Source: Ruminococcaceae bacterium P7 (GTDB taxonomy: Bacteria > Bacillota > Clostridia > Oscillospirales > Acutalibacteraceae). From it: a stretch of DNA of 64,000 bases. Location: positions 1 to 64,000 of the forward strand of contig FMUA01000004.1 of NCBI GenBank assembly GCA_900100595.1, read 5' to 3'. The notes beneath the pieces are model-generated. The model saw only the letters and a program-made list of their open reading frames with translations, had not been told where the DNA came from and made no database searches. The translations under genes were made by a program, and so were the position numbers. How positions within the stretch are numbered: the first letter of the stretch is position 1; each line of letters opens with the position of its first letter. Below are positions 26,419 to 34,393 of the stretch, in pieces.

Positions 26419-26895
26419 TTATTCGGGGAGCCTCTCCTCGAAGAAGATCGTCAGCTGAGCATAAATCTTACTCCAGTCCTGTCGGCGTCCCGTCCATTTT
26501 TTGGTAATGTCTATCATCGCCAAATATAGCATCTTCAAGAGACTGTCATCTGTGGGAAAAACGGACTTGGATTTTGTTACCTTGCGGAGCTGACGGTTGA
26601 ATCCCTCGATGGCGTTGGTAGTGTAAATCAGCCGTCTTACCTCCTGCGGAAATTTGAAATAGGTGCTCAAATTAGCCCAGTTATCCCGCCAGGACTGCGA
26701 AATCTTAGGGTATTTTTTGTCCCAGTGTTCCGCAAAAACATCCAGCGCGTTGAGTGCCGTTTCTTCATCCACGGCGGCATACACGGCTTTCAAATCCGCC
26801 ATCAGTGCCTTCAGGTCCTTGTACGACACATACTTACTTGAATTGCGAAGCTGATGGATAATGCAGTTCTGAATCTCCGTTTTGGGAAATACTGA
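26419..26895 (-). pseudogene. IS256-type transposase, C-terminal fragment
   Basis: The minus-strand frame reads VFPKTEIQNCIIHQLRNSSK, then KYVSYKDLKALMADLKAVY and RRLIYTTNAIEGFNRQLRKV, the conserved C-terminal third of Mutator/IS256 transposases. The catalytic glutamate region TTNAIEGFNR is present, but the first two catalytic aspartates are missing. About 158 codons remain of roughly 400. Inactive. Confidence 0.85.
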
Positions 26896-26906
26896 TTATT
26901 CCGCCC

Positions 26907-26963
26907 CAATGACCGCACCAATTCGCTCCAAGGAAAACATCGATTCGCATCAATGACCGCACC
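26907..26963. repeat. 13-bp direct repeat, probable IS21-type end
   Basis: caatgaccgcacc occurs at 26907-26919 and 26951-26963, 44 bases apart. IS21 elements carry such multiple terminal repeats, and a truncated IS21 (istB, small ORF) lies just right. Probably the surviving end of that element. Confidence 0.45.
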
Positions 26964-27085
26964 TATACGCAACGAGGAACGCACTGGTTCGCGCCCGGAA
27001 CGCACATGCTGAATCCGTCCAGCGAAAAGTTGTTCTTAGATTCCGAACCGGAGGCAAAAACGCAGCTACCGCCGCAGGCGGCTTG

Positions 27086-27208
27086 CCCTTGACGGGTTCT
27101 GAAAGAAATGCTACAATTGCCGCCCGACGGTGAACCTGACTGAGCTGTTCTTGAGTTCGTCACCGTCGGCAACGACGCCATAGCATTTCTTTCAGGTTCT
27201 GTCAAGGG
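27086..27208. repeat. 123-bp nested palindrome
   Basis: Arms 27086-27113 and 27181-27208 are inverted repeats matching at about 24 of 28 positions (both contain gaaagaaatgcta). Inside, ccgacggtga (27124-27133) pairs exactly with tcaccgtcgg (27160-27169). No gene is present in 26964-27253. It belongs to the same repeat family as 26331-26411. Confidence 0.65.
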
Positions 27209-27253
27209 TGGCGGTCTTCCAACCGGAACTTCCGATTGGAAAACCGACTTTGT

Positions 27254-27436
27254 TTATTCGTATTTGCGGATAATCTTTTTCATCTGTTCATAGATATCCT
27301 GCTCTGACCACTGATGCTCGTTACCGGGTTCTTCCGAAAAAATTGCCAATATTTCCGCCTTAGCTGCTGCCGGGTCTTTGCAGTGCAGGAACATCCAGCG
27401 CCATTCTCTGTCCAAATCCTCTTTTGTTAGAATCAT
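27254..27436 (-). CDS. Small IS21 accessory ORF, 60 aa
   Basis: It begins MILTKEDLDREWRWMFL, overlapping the istB end by four bases. It is acidic and Trp-rich, comparable in size and position to the 69-residue ORF after istB at 20361-20570. A conserved but unexplained IS21-group gene. Confidence 0.5.
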   Translation of the reverse strand: MILTKEDLDREWRWMFLHCKDPAAAKAEILAIFSEEPGNEHQWSEQDIYEQMKKIIRKYE

Positions 27437-28188
27437 GGCTTGACTCCTTTTGCCTGCAGCTCCCGCATATTGATGTTGCCGGAGTAGACCCAAGCGGCGG
27501 TATGTACGATTCTGTCCATCATTGAATCGGCGTGGATGCCTCCGCCAAGACGGCTGTGCCAGTCCTCGCGCTTGTACTGCGTGCAAAAGATTGTCGAGGT
27601 GCAATCGTAACGGCGTTCAATCAGCTCAAAGAAAAAATGCTGTTCAAGCTCCGTCAGATCATTCAGCAGCCATTCATCGAGGATGAGCAGCCTGTATCCG
27701 CTGAACTTCTTCAGAAGCTTGGATCTGCCGGTTTTCGTCAATGTTGCTTCGCTGAGCAACTCCATCAAATCGGGAACACGGATATATCTTGAGCGGAAGC
27801 CCTGCATACAAGCCTGTCTGCCGATGGCACACGCGAGGTAGCTTTTGCCGGAGCCGGTAAAACCGTTGATCACAACAGGCTGATTGTTTGAAATAAATCC
27901 ACAGGTTCCAAGAGTCAGGAGCAGTTCCTTGTCCAATCCTCGATTTTCATAATAGATATTTGCAAGCGCTGCGTCCGCAATGCGGAACTTGGCAGCCTTG
28001 ATCAGTCGGTGAACCTTGGCGTTGTATTTTGCGGAGTAGGCATAATCTACCGCGAGATTCATGCGGTCGTCAAACGGAAGAGTGAGATATTCCACCTGCT
28101 TTTCCTGAAGGTCAAGCGCGTCTACCAGCTCGCCGAAATTCATCTCACGCAGCTTGCGTCTCGTTTCCTCATTCAGCATGGCCGTCAC
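27433..28188 (-). CDS. istB: IstB ATPase of a truncated IS21 element
   Basis: A 251-residue AAA+ IstB. Walker A GFTGSGKS near 110-117, Walker B LLILDEWLLND near 170-180, and TIFCTQYKREDWHSRL. It can begin at GTG 28188 or ATG 28179. Complete in itself, but its istA is reduced to the last few dozen codons, so the element cannot move alone. It differs clearly from the istB at 20567, so the two elements are independent arrivals. Confidence 0.9.
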   Translation of the reverse strand: MTAMLNEETRRKLREMNFGELVDALDLQEKQVEYLTLPFDDRMNLAVDYAYSAKYNAKVHRLIKAAKFRIADAALANIYYENRGLDKELLLTLGTCGFISNNQPVVINGFTGSGKSYLACAIGRQACMQGFRSRYIRVPDLMELLSEATLTKTGRSKLLKKFSGYRLLILDEWLLNDLTELEQHFFFELIERRYDCTSTIFCTQYKREDWHSRLGGGIHADSMMDRIVHTAAWVYSGNINMRELQAKGVKP

Positions 28189-28285
28189 CTCCGTAATAGG
28201 CAGCGCCGCGCAGGAATCCCGTGGGCGAGGATTCGCTCTCCTGCTGTTTGACGGGCTTCAGCGAAAAGATATTAACGAAAAGAAT
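28169..28285 (-). pseudogene. istA: istA remnant, C-terminal end only
   Basis: The minus-strand frame ending TGA 28169-28171 reads SLKPVKQQESESSPTGFLRG then AAYYGGDGHAE, parallel to the GITRGAAYYNKGG end of the intact IstA above. The upstream frame is open only to about 28285. The rest of istA is deleted. Confidence 0.6.
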
Positions 28286-28492
28286 TGGTTTTGCTTATAC
28301 TATAATACAAAAAAGAATAAGTTCAACTGCAGTCGCATTTTTTTGTAGTTAATTTTTCACATGTACATACGTACAGCCCCTGGAGAGGGACTCTAATAAC
28401 TACTACTCTATAATGCAAGGAGATATTTTTTACAAATCGCAGCAACGCAGCTTTTGTGGAGATCTTCATGAAAAAACAGCCCGGCATATATC
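28286..28492. other. Gene-free spacer before the dockerin gene
   Basis: Between the istA remnant and the dockerin promoter I see A/T-rich sequence with no ORF, tRNA or repeat that I can support. Confidence 0.4.
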
Positions 28493-28521
28493 TTGACAAA
28501 GTGGAAAGATTGCGATAAAAT
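28493..28521 (+). promoter_or_regulatory. Promoter of the dockerin protein gene
   Basis: TTGACA at 28493-28498, 17-base spacer, TAAAAT at 28516-28521, with the gene starting at ATG 28556. Confidence 0.7.
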
Positions 28522-28555
28522 TTATATCAACAAATGCATAAAAGGATATGCGGAT

Positions 28556-29478
28556 ATGACAATCAAAAAAATTATCAGTGCGCTGACGGCAGCGGTGATG
28601 CTGAGTACCTGCACGGTTGTCACGGCGCAGGCGGCGGAGATTGTCTATACCGTAGATTTCTTTGACATCAATGAGTACGCCCCTTCCAATGTCTCTTACT
28701 ACTATTCCGGTCGGACATACTACGTCGAAAAATCCCAGTGCGATAAAGAGACCCTGCAAAAAATCAGCGCCATTCTGCCCAGAAGGATAACGGTCAGGAC
28801 GGACAGCGACCGCGTTTGCAGTGTTGCTGCCAGCGGAAACTGGAGACTGGACGAGGAAAGCGGCTGCTGGCACGTCGACGCCGACCTGTCGTCACTGCCG
28901 GAGAACGTGTATGACCCGGAGGGCATATTGGAGCTCCTGACCATTTGGTACAACGTGCCCGACGACGAGGTCAAAAACGAGTTCACTATCAGTCCAAGCG
29001 AAGCGAAGGCGGGCGACACGGTCAGCTTTGACCTGAGCACCGGGCATGCCTATGCCTATATTTCCGAAGTATGCCGTATCGCGCCCAACGGCGACGGCAC
29101 CTATTCCACCAAACATCGGTTTTACACCTCTGAATCTCCCACTTATTCAGAGAAAGGTGCCCATCACGTGTACAGCACCTCCGTCACCCCGGACGACAGC
29201 GGCGAGTATCTGTCCGTTTTTGACGACGGTTACAGCATCTACGTGACGGGAAAGCCTCAAACGCTGACGGTGACGAATAACCGCCTGCCAGGCGACGTCA
29301 ACGGCGACGCAAAGGTGGACGTCACCGACGCGCGCTGGTGCAGAGGTACGCCGCCGAGCTCACCGACCTGACCGACGAACAGCTGAAAGCTGCCGACACA
29401 AACGGCGATAGTAAGGTGGACGTTACCGACGCGACGATGATTCAGATGTACGCGGCGGAGCTCATTGAGCATTTTTGA
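28556..29478 (+). pseudogene. Secreted dockerin-domain protein with a frameshift
   Basis: MTIKKIISALTAAVML then a Sec signal peptide ending at AQAAE. About 200 residues of Ig-like or unknown domain follow, then a type I dockerin: LPGDVNGDAKVDVTDA and, 30 residues on, ADTNGDSKVDVTDATMIQMY. The first calcium-binding repeat is interrupted: after VTDA the reading frame shifts (ARWCRG, stop 29371), whereas frame +1 continues LVQRYAAELTDLTDEQ to a proper end HF at 29478. One missing base at about 29335 explains it. Dockerins attach proteins to cohesin scaffolds (cellulosome or amylosome), supporting a Ruminococcus-like host. Could be a real inactivation or a sequencing error. GC-richer than neighbours, like the HIT gene. 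Confidence 0.8.
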
Positions 29479-29501
29479 TAACAGAAAAACAGAACCGCTT
29501 C

Positions 29502-29534
29502 CGGACTCATAATAGAGTCATGATCCGATTTTTT
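29502..29534 (+). terminator. Terminator after dockerin gene
   Basis: cggactcat (29502-29510) pairs with atgatccg (29520-29527) with one bulged base, followed by a run of six T. Confidence 0.55.
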
Positions 29535-29719
29535 GTTAACGGTGTTAAGTCAAAAAAGCTTAAACACAAAATCTCAGCGCGTTTTGTTGAAAGCCGATTA
29601 GTTCTATGGATGACATAGAAATTTAAGAGAAAAGTTAATGAAATTTGCTCTGTCAACTTTTTGAAAGCAATGCTTCAAGGTGTTTGAATAGAGATATTGT
29701 TATAAGAAGGGGACTTACC

Positions 29720-30370
29720 GTGAAAAAGATATTTATAATAGGAATGGTTTGTGTGTGTGTAGCAACTACAACTGCGTGTGGCGGACAGAATGCCAGGACC
29801 GATGTCACTGTCGAAAGCACTACGGTACAAGAAACTACCTCGCTGGAAGACACTACGCAAGCAACATCCGTAACGAAACCAACAGAAATAACAACGGAAA
29901 AGATTACCGAAGGATCAGCAGAAAAAACTGAAGAATCGGAAACTAAAAAAACTGCTGAATATGAAACAGAAGCGTCCGCTGTAATGGATTACTCCTCATA
30001 TCTCGGTACATGGTCGTATAAGGAAATTCCAGATTCTATTCCCGATGAAATTCTGAATAATGAAACCTCTTACAAAATATATATGGAACATCTCGTTTCT
30101 ACAAATGTAGAGTTTAAGGAGATAAACGGCAGCACCGTAACGTTTGTGCTGTATAAAGGAAACATTGCGACTGTTGCAGAAGCTTTTGTAACCGGTGAAA
30201 TTATAAATGACGAAATAGAGTTTAATTATTCAGACAGTTGGAACGGCAAGGGTCACGGAACGATAAAGCTGCAGGAAGATTCTGTCCATCTGTTCTGTGT
30301 GGAGGAAGAACACGGTAACGGACGTGTTGCGCTCAATTGTGATGAAACATTGACACGCGTTGAGAACTAA
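29720..30370 (+). CDS. Secreted lipoprotein with Thr/Glu-rich linker
   Basis: A 216-residue lipoprotein. GTG 29720 chosen because agaagggg lies upstream and a signal sequence follows directly (VKKIFIIGMVCVCVATTTAC). Lipobox TTAC, with lipidated cysteine near residue 20. Residues about 28-85 are a low-complexity Thr/Glu spacer (TTE, TEK, TEE repeats) lifting the C-terminal domain off the membrane. The C-terminal domain (DYSSYLGTWSYKEIP onward) is a small beta-rich fold of lipocalin-like appearance, ligand unknown. The next gene, 34 bases downstream, has the same architecture. Confidence 0.75.
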   Translation: MKKIFIIGMVCVCVATTTACGGQNARTDVTVESTTVQETTSLEDTTQATSVTKPTEITTEKITEGSAEKTEESETKKTAEYETEASAVMDYSSYLGTWSYKEIPDSIPDEILNNETSYKIYMEHLVSTNVEFKEINGSTVTFVLYKGNIATVAEAFVTGEIINDEIEFNYSDSWNGKGHGTIKLQEDSVHLFCVEEEHGNGRVALNCDETLTRVEN

Positions 30371-30404
30371 TCCGGAAATACCATTTTTGAAAAGGAAGAT
30401 TTCG

Positions 30405-31100
30405 ATGAAAAGAATGATAATGATTGCAGTTCTCTGCACAATTTGTTTTTCCGTGACATCTTGCTCAGGTAATAACTCGAGCTCCAATGATTCGACAGAC
30501 AATCCAACAACACAGAGCGCTACGTCTGCATCAACGGAAAAGGTAACAGAAAAGTCAACCGAGATTGTAACAGAAAAGACAACGGAAGCCTTGACAGAAA
30601 ATCAGACGGAAATCGAAACAGAGCCGGAGATGCTTGATTATACAGCTGTTGAGCTTGCCGGTAAAAGCCTGAATGAAATTATTGATATTATGGGAGGCAA
30701 TTATGAAGCAAATCATTTGCAGCTCAGTAATGCCTTTAGCAGTGACGGATGCCCATATATCTATAATGAAAACAAGTTGCCGGGATTTGCTTTTGTTGCA
30801 CAAGAAGGTGATAGCAATTACTCAGGAATATCTGTCATGAATGGCGCAAAACTGAATGAAAACATTTCGTCAGATATGACATATAGTCAAATTGCTGATA
30901 TCGTAGGAGACATGGATGGCTTTCTTGCCGGTCAGGAGGGCAACATCATGTGCCGTAACACTGTTGATGAATATAATGTTACGTTTTGTTTTATAGAGAA
31001 TAGTTATATCCGTGAAAACAGTGACGGAGCTCAGTTGTCAGGCGATTTGTTGAGAGCCGGAAATCCAGAACTTCAGAGCATAGGTCTGAGAATGAATTAA
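30405..31100 (+). CDS. Second secreted lipoprotein, TE-rich
   Basis: A 231-residue lipoprotein starting MKRMIMIAVLCTICFSVTSC, lipobox VTSC, ATG 30405 with aaaggaa upstream. A Thr/Glu linker (TEKVTEKSTEIVTEKTTEAL) covers about residues 45-80. The C-terminal domain (TAVELAGKSLNEIIDIMGG) is different from that of the previous gene. Such IIDIMGG-like segments occur in other Ruminococcus surface proteins, but the function is unknown. Probably co-transcribed with the preceding lipoprotein. Confidence 0.7.
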   Translation: MKRMIMIAVLCTICFSVTSCSGNNSSSNDSTDNPTTQSATSASTEKVTEKSTEIVTEKTTEALTENQTEIETEPEMLDYTAVELAGKSLNEIIDIMGGNYEANHLQLSNAFSSDGCPYIYNENKLPGFAFVAQEGDSNYSGISVMNGAKLNENISSDMTYSQIADIVGDMDGFLAGQEGNIMCRNTVDEYNVTFCFIENSYIRENSDGAQLSGDLLRAGNPELQSIGLRMN

Positions 31101-31220
31101 TGCTGGAATTATCTTTTGCTGGCAAAATGGCAAAGTAAAGAATTTGATGACGTATAATACAGCGGAATATAGAAATGGGTTGAAAAACAGCCTCTTTTCT
31201 AACGCATCACTACAGATAAA

Positions 31221-31252
31221 AAGGCGGAGTGGTCATAATGATCATTCCGCCT
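31221..31252. terminator. Bidirectional terminator between lipoprotein and XRE genes
   Basis: aaggcggagtggtca pairs imperfectly with tcattccgcctt. T-rich tracts follow on both strands (ttttta on the minus side), serving two converging genes. Confidence 0.65.
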
Positions 31253-31270
31253 TAATTCTTTATTCCGTTA

Positions 31271-31603
31271 TCAGTTAAAAATTTCGTCACATTTATCGAC
31301 AATGGATTCAATAAATTTAAACTGTTTTGGAGAGAGCTTTGAAAGCTTCTCTGCCATGATAAACATATCCTTATCAATGATTTCTCCTGTCAAAAGGTAA
31401 TCGGCACTTACTTCGAGCGCTTTTGACAACTTTAGAAGATTCTCAGAACGAATGACTCGCTTGCCCGATTCAGCGTAGGAAACGAACTGCGTGGTCATAT
31501 CTCCTCTTTCTGCCAGTTCTTCTTGGGTTAGTCCAAGCATTTTACGACATTCGGTTATTCGTTTTCCGATTGCCACTGCATTTATATCTTTATCAGCCAT
31601 CAC
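31271..31603 (-). CDS. XRE-family transcriptional regulator
   Basis: A 110-residue Cro/CI-type helix-turn-helix protein: IGKRITECRKMLGLTQEELA then TTQFVSYAESGKRVIRSENL, residues about 10-68. The tail (DKDMFIMAEKLSKLSPKQFK) is helical. ATG 31603 has aggagtg upstream. An IS1595-type element begins only 31 bases before the start, so the native promoter is displaced. Confidence 0.88.
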   Translation of the reverse strand: MMADKDINAVAIGKRITECRKMLGLTQEELAERGDMTTQFVSYAESGKRVIRSENLLKLSKALEVSADYLLTGEIIDKDMFIMAEKLSKLSPKQFKFIESIVDKCDEIFN

Positions 31604-31633
31604 AACACTCCTGTCTTCTATAAGATAATAAAA

Positions 31634-32739
31634 TTAAAATCCCGACTTGCATACGGTGTGTAAAAACTAAGTGTTTAAGCCAAATTGCTCTCTGTATTTA
31701 AGCGATTTGGGATTTTCAAAAACCATTTTGATGATTTCCTCTACTTTTTCAAGATGGTCATACGGTGGGTTAATTACGAAAGAGTATAGATTAAGATAGC
31801 TTTGGAGATCGTCACGGCTGAAACCGCTGTGAGCATTAAGGAACATCTTTAACAGACAATGTATTCTGTTCACGGGATTTAAAGGATTTTCGCTATCAGC
31901 TAATCCTTTGAGTTCAGATGAAGAATAGCTCACACTTTTAAGGTTAAGCTTTTCAACCAGCTTTTTGTGAGTTTTCTCTTTATCGTGAATAAGTGTAGAA
32001 CCTTCCGCAATATGACCTTTGAAAGTTTCATAACTGCTCTTTTGAGATGGTTTGCCAAACCCTTCAACAAAGCAAACGGTGTGTTTCTTATCAGTAGCAA
32101 CTCCAATACAAATCTGGTTGCGTGAAAGCCCTCTTAAATAATTCCCTTTTTCATCAACCTGTCTATCTCTCATCATTAACGAGTAGTAAGTTTCATCAAG
32201 CCATACTGTATCACTCAAAACTAAAGCATTCTGCGAGTTTTCAAGCGTCAAAAACAGCTTTTCCAGCCAATATTTTGATGTAGACATCGCATTACGGTTA
32301 TTCCAAGAGTCAGCATTTAAGCTGACATAGCGAAAAATATTTAAACAGTACTCTATCCACTCACATATCGGTATTCTGCGGGAGTCGAATATAGTTCCCG
32401 TTGTGGGCTTAAAAGTTTTTCCACATTTGCACTTGTATCTACGAATCCCGTTGGCATCAAATCCGATTTTAATAAAGTCCGTTGTTTCGCAAAAAGGACA
32501 CTTGTTCGGCTGAAATGAATTGATCAGTTCCGCTTCCCCGGAATCTTTTATTTTGGGATGTCGTTGCTCGTATCTTGCAACATAATGCATTTGTAAATAC
32601 TCCTGTATCACCGTTATGTCGGATAAATCGTCCCATGGAGTTTTCTTTCTGGACTTACTCCTGTTCGTTGACATCACTAATCACTTCCTATGGAGTGATT
32701 ATACTATTGCTAAACACCGTTTGCAAGTCGGGATTTTAA
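31634..32739 (-). mobile_element. IS1595-type insertion sequence
   Basis: Ends 31634-31658 and 32714-32738 form inverted repeats, ttaaaatcccgacttgc[a/a][t/a]acggtgt, with one mismatch. One transposase gene fills the interior. The flanks are A/T-only, so an 8-bp target duplication cannot be judged. Confidence 0.8.
31667..32677 (-). CDS. IS1595-type transposase
   Basis: A 336-residue transposase with an N-terminal zinc ribbon (CPFC near 58, CKCGKTF near 83). A DDE-type core of the ISXO2/IS1595 group contains VWLDETYYSLM (about 160), then NQICIGVATDKKHTVCFVEG and LIHDKEKTHKKLV. The asparagine/glutamate toward the end (NRIHCLLKMFLNAHSGFSRD) fits the family. Intact from ATG 32677. Confidence 0.85.
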   Translation of the reverse strand: MMSTNRSKSRKKTPWDDLSDITVIQEYLQMHYVARYEQRHPKIKDSGEAELINSFQPNKCPFCETTDFIKIGFDANGIRRYKCKCGKTFKPTTGTIFDSRRIPICEWIEYCLNIFRYVSLNADSWNNRNAMSTSKYWLEKLFLTLENSQNALVLSDTVWLDETYYSLMMRDRQVDEKGNYLRGLSRNQICIGVATDKKHTVCFVEGFGKPSQKSSYETFKGHIAEGSTLIHDKEKTHKKLVEKLNLKSVSYSSSELKGLADSENPLNPVNRIHCLLKMFLNAHSGFSRDDLQSYLNLYSFVINPPYDHLEKVEEIIKMVFENPKSLKYREQFGLNT

Positions 32740-32885
32740 AATTATAATGGCTAATAACAATTTATTTAATCGCCTAAGATTGAAATAATCGGCTTTACGA
32801 TATATAATGAACGTTAATGATACTTGTATTGTTATAATTTGTGGGTTTTCAGAGTGTGGCTTGTAAAGCTGATTGAACAAAAAAG
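32678..32885. other. Spacer: IS right end and A/T-rich flank
   Basis: Beyond the IS1595 right repeat there is about 145 bases of A/T-rich DNA with no gene. Confidence 0.4.
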
Positions 32886-32909
32886 TAGGCAGTTGTATAA
32901 CCGCCTACC
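32886..32909 (-). terminator. Terminator for the integrase gene
   Basis: On the minus strand gtaggcggtt / aactgcctac forms a stem followed by TTTTTTG (aaaaaag at 32879-32885 on +). It lies 96 bases past the integrase stop and outside the left palindromic site. Confidence 0.6.
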
Positions 32910-32915
32910 TCAATT

Positions 32916-32943
32916 CTTTCGTAGATTGTTTTAATCTATGAAG
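32916..32943 (-). repeat. Left palindromic recombination-site candidate
   Basis: ctttcgtagatt, centre gtttt, aatctatgaag: 11-base arms with two mismatches. The 15-base core agattgttttaatct is identical to the reverse complement of the core at 34304-34332. The asymmetric centre gives it a direction opposite to that site. Confidence 0.7.
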
Positions 32944-33004
32944 TAACAGTTAAAGTTCGCATAAAACCTGAATACTTTAATCATTTGACAAAGAAATTGA
33001 CCAT

Positions 33005-34120
33005 TTAGATCGCCGCGAGTGGCACAAGCAAATCCATATTTTTCTTTTTCTGGTTCATTGTTGAATGAACATATCTATTAAGAGTTGTTTTAACATCAGA
33101 ATGTCCAAGAATATCTGACAATGACTTAATATCGAAACCACTTTCTACGCATCTTGTAGCAAAAGTATGTCTGAGCGCATGAAAGTTTATTTTCGCTAAT
33201 CCGCATTCGTTAATATACTTCTCAAATGTCATTTGCATTAATCGCGGCTCGACGGAATTTCCTTTTCGGTTTTTCACTACGGAACCTTTTTCCCTAAATG
33301 ATTCCAGAAACTTTTTCAGGAACTGCGGTATTGGAATATCTCTAACAGAACTGCTTGTTTTTGGAGAAGTCACAGATAAAACTGTTTTGTTTCCATCTTT
33401 GAGGCGCTGAACAGTTTTATTGATAATAATCCTATCTGACTGAATATCTTCCCACTGCAATGCGCATAATTCCCCAATTCTAATACCGGTATAGAGGGCA
33501 ATCAATATTCCCAACTTATAGCTGTTGGTTCCCTGGAGAAGGAAGCGCTCCAGAACCATTTGCTCTTGACTGGATAATACACGCAACTCCTTTTTCTGAA
33601 CATTTATGAATTTTATTTTGGGTTTTGGTATTTTATAAATGTCTTCCGCATACTTCAAAATAAGTCCAAGAACCACTAAGATGTCATTTACAGTTTTTGC
33701 AGACAAGCCCTTTTTGCATAGCTGTTCAGAAAATTCGTGTATTTCTTTGGTTGTTAGATTTAACATATTTATATTTGAGATATGGTGAGCAAGAATGTGT
33801 TTTCGTATGATAGAATCATATTTTATATAAGTGGATTCTTTTACAGACCGCTTAATGCTTTCTCTCCATTCCGCAGATATTTCTTGCAGTTCAAATACAA
33901 CTCTCACGGTGTTATTCTTACTACGCGAGTAGTTCTGAATAGCCTCATCCTGTTTATGTTTTGCTTCGTCAAACGACTTACCATAAACAGAACCATATAA
34001 CCGCTTCCCGTCTTTGTTTATTGATTTTAGGTATCTTGCCTCCCAACGACCATCTTTTCTTTTGTAAATATTGATACCTTTTTTCGGCGTAAATATCACC
34101 CTTTCTTGTGAATCAAACAT
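33005..34120 (-). CDS. Tyrosine recombinase / site-specific integrase
   Basis: A 371-residue tyrosine recombinase. The N-terminal arm-binding-like segment (IYKRKDGRWEARYLKSINKD) and a core-binding SAM-like region (about 65-160) precede the catalytic domain. The catalytic residues are in TGIRIGELCALQW (Arg), SPKTSSSVRDIP (Lys), HALRHTFATR (His-x-x-Arg) and GHSDVKTTLNRYVH (His and nucleophilic Tyr). Length is that of conjugative-element and phage integrases. No excisionase is adjacent. The gene lies alone between two inverted palindromic sites (32916 and 34304), and short ctgacaa[a/g] repeats occur at 34130, 34142 and 34258, possibly arm sites. Confidence 0.92.
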   Translation of the reverse strand: MFDSQERVIFTPKKGINIYKRKDGRWEARYLKSINKDGKRLYGSVYGKSFDEAKHKQDEAIQNYSRSKNNTVRVVFELQEISAEWRESIKRSVKESTYIKYDSIIRKHILAHHISNINMLNLTTKEIHEFSEQLCKKGLSAKTVNDILVVLGLILKYAEDIYKIPKPKIKFINVQKKELRVLSSQEQMVLERFLLQGTNSYKLGILIALYTGIRIGELCALQWEDIQSDRIIINKTVQRLKDGNKTVLSVTSPKTSSSVRDIPIPQFLKKFLESFREKGSVVKNRKGNSVEPRLMQMTFEKYINECGLAKINFHALRHTFATRCVESGFDIKSLSDILGHSDVKTTLNRYVHSTMNQKKKNMDLLVPLAAI

Positions 34121-34270
34121 TATTGAAATCTGACAAAACCACTGACAAGAATAGTGTCAAAAACCTTTGTCGAAAATGTACGATTTCATGATAATTGTAT
34201 ATTTTAAATGAAATATTTTCAATTTTCAGAATTTATTTTTTATTATCTATTGCTTAATCTGACAAAACAT

Positions 34271-34299
34271 GCTACAATATGTTTGAATTTGTATATAAT
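34271..34299 (+). promoter_or_regulatory. Candidate promoter for the vWA gene, inside the recombinase segment
   Basis: TATAAT at 34294-34299, with a weak -35 (gctaca) 17 bases upstream, reading rightward. Only the right palindromic site and about 60 bases separate it from the vWA start at 34394, and no better promoter is seen between. Confidence 0.45.
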
Positions 34300-34303
34300 T
34301 TGT

Positions 34304-34332
34304 CTTTCGCAGATTAAAACAATCTGCGAAAA
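34304..34332 (+). repeat. Right palindromic recombination-site candidate
   Basis: ctttcgcagatt, centre aaaac, aatctgcgaaa: a perfect 11-base arm palindrome around an asymmetric centre. In reverse orientation it matches the site at 32916-32943 at about 24 of 28 positions. The A-run after it is on the wrong strand side for a terminator. Confidence 0.7.
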
Positions 34333-34393
34333 AAATTTATGCTATTATTTGTTTAATCAAATCAATCTATTCAAATTATGATGGGGTGTAACT

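Larger units (their letters stand above)
26241..26895 (-). mobile_element. IS256-family remnant
   Basis: A likely IS end (cagtcccaaattctgtgtaa near 26243) is followed by the 3' part of an IS256-type transposase. The 5' part is lost at about 26895, where the frame meets a stop and unrelated sequence begins. Confidence 0.6.

Noticed and set aside
34304..34340. Right palindrome read as a Rho-independent terminator
   Set aside because: The A-run follows the stem on the + strand and no T-run follows on either strand, so it cannot act as a standard terminator.
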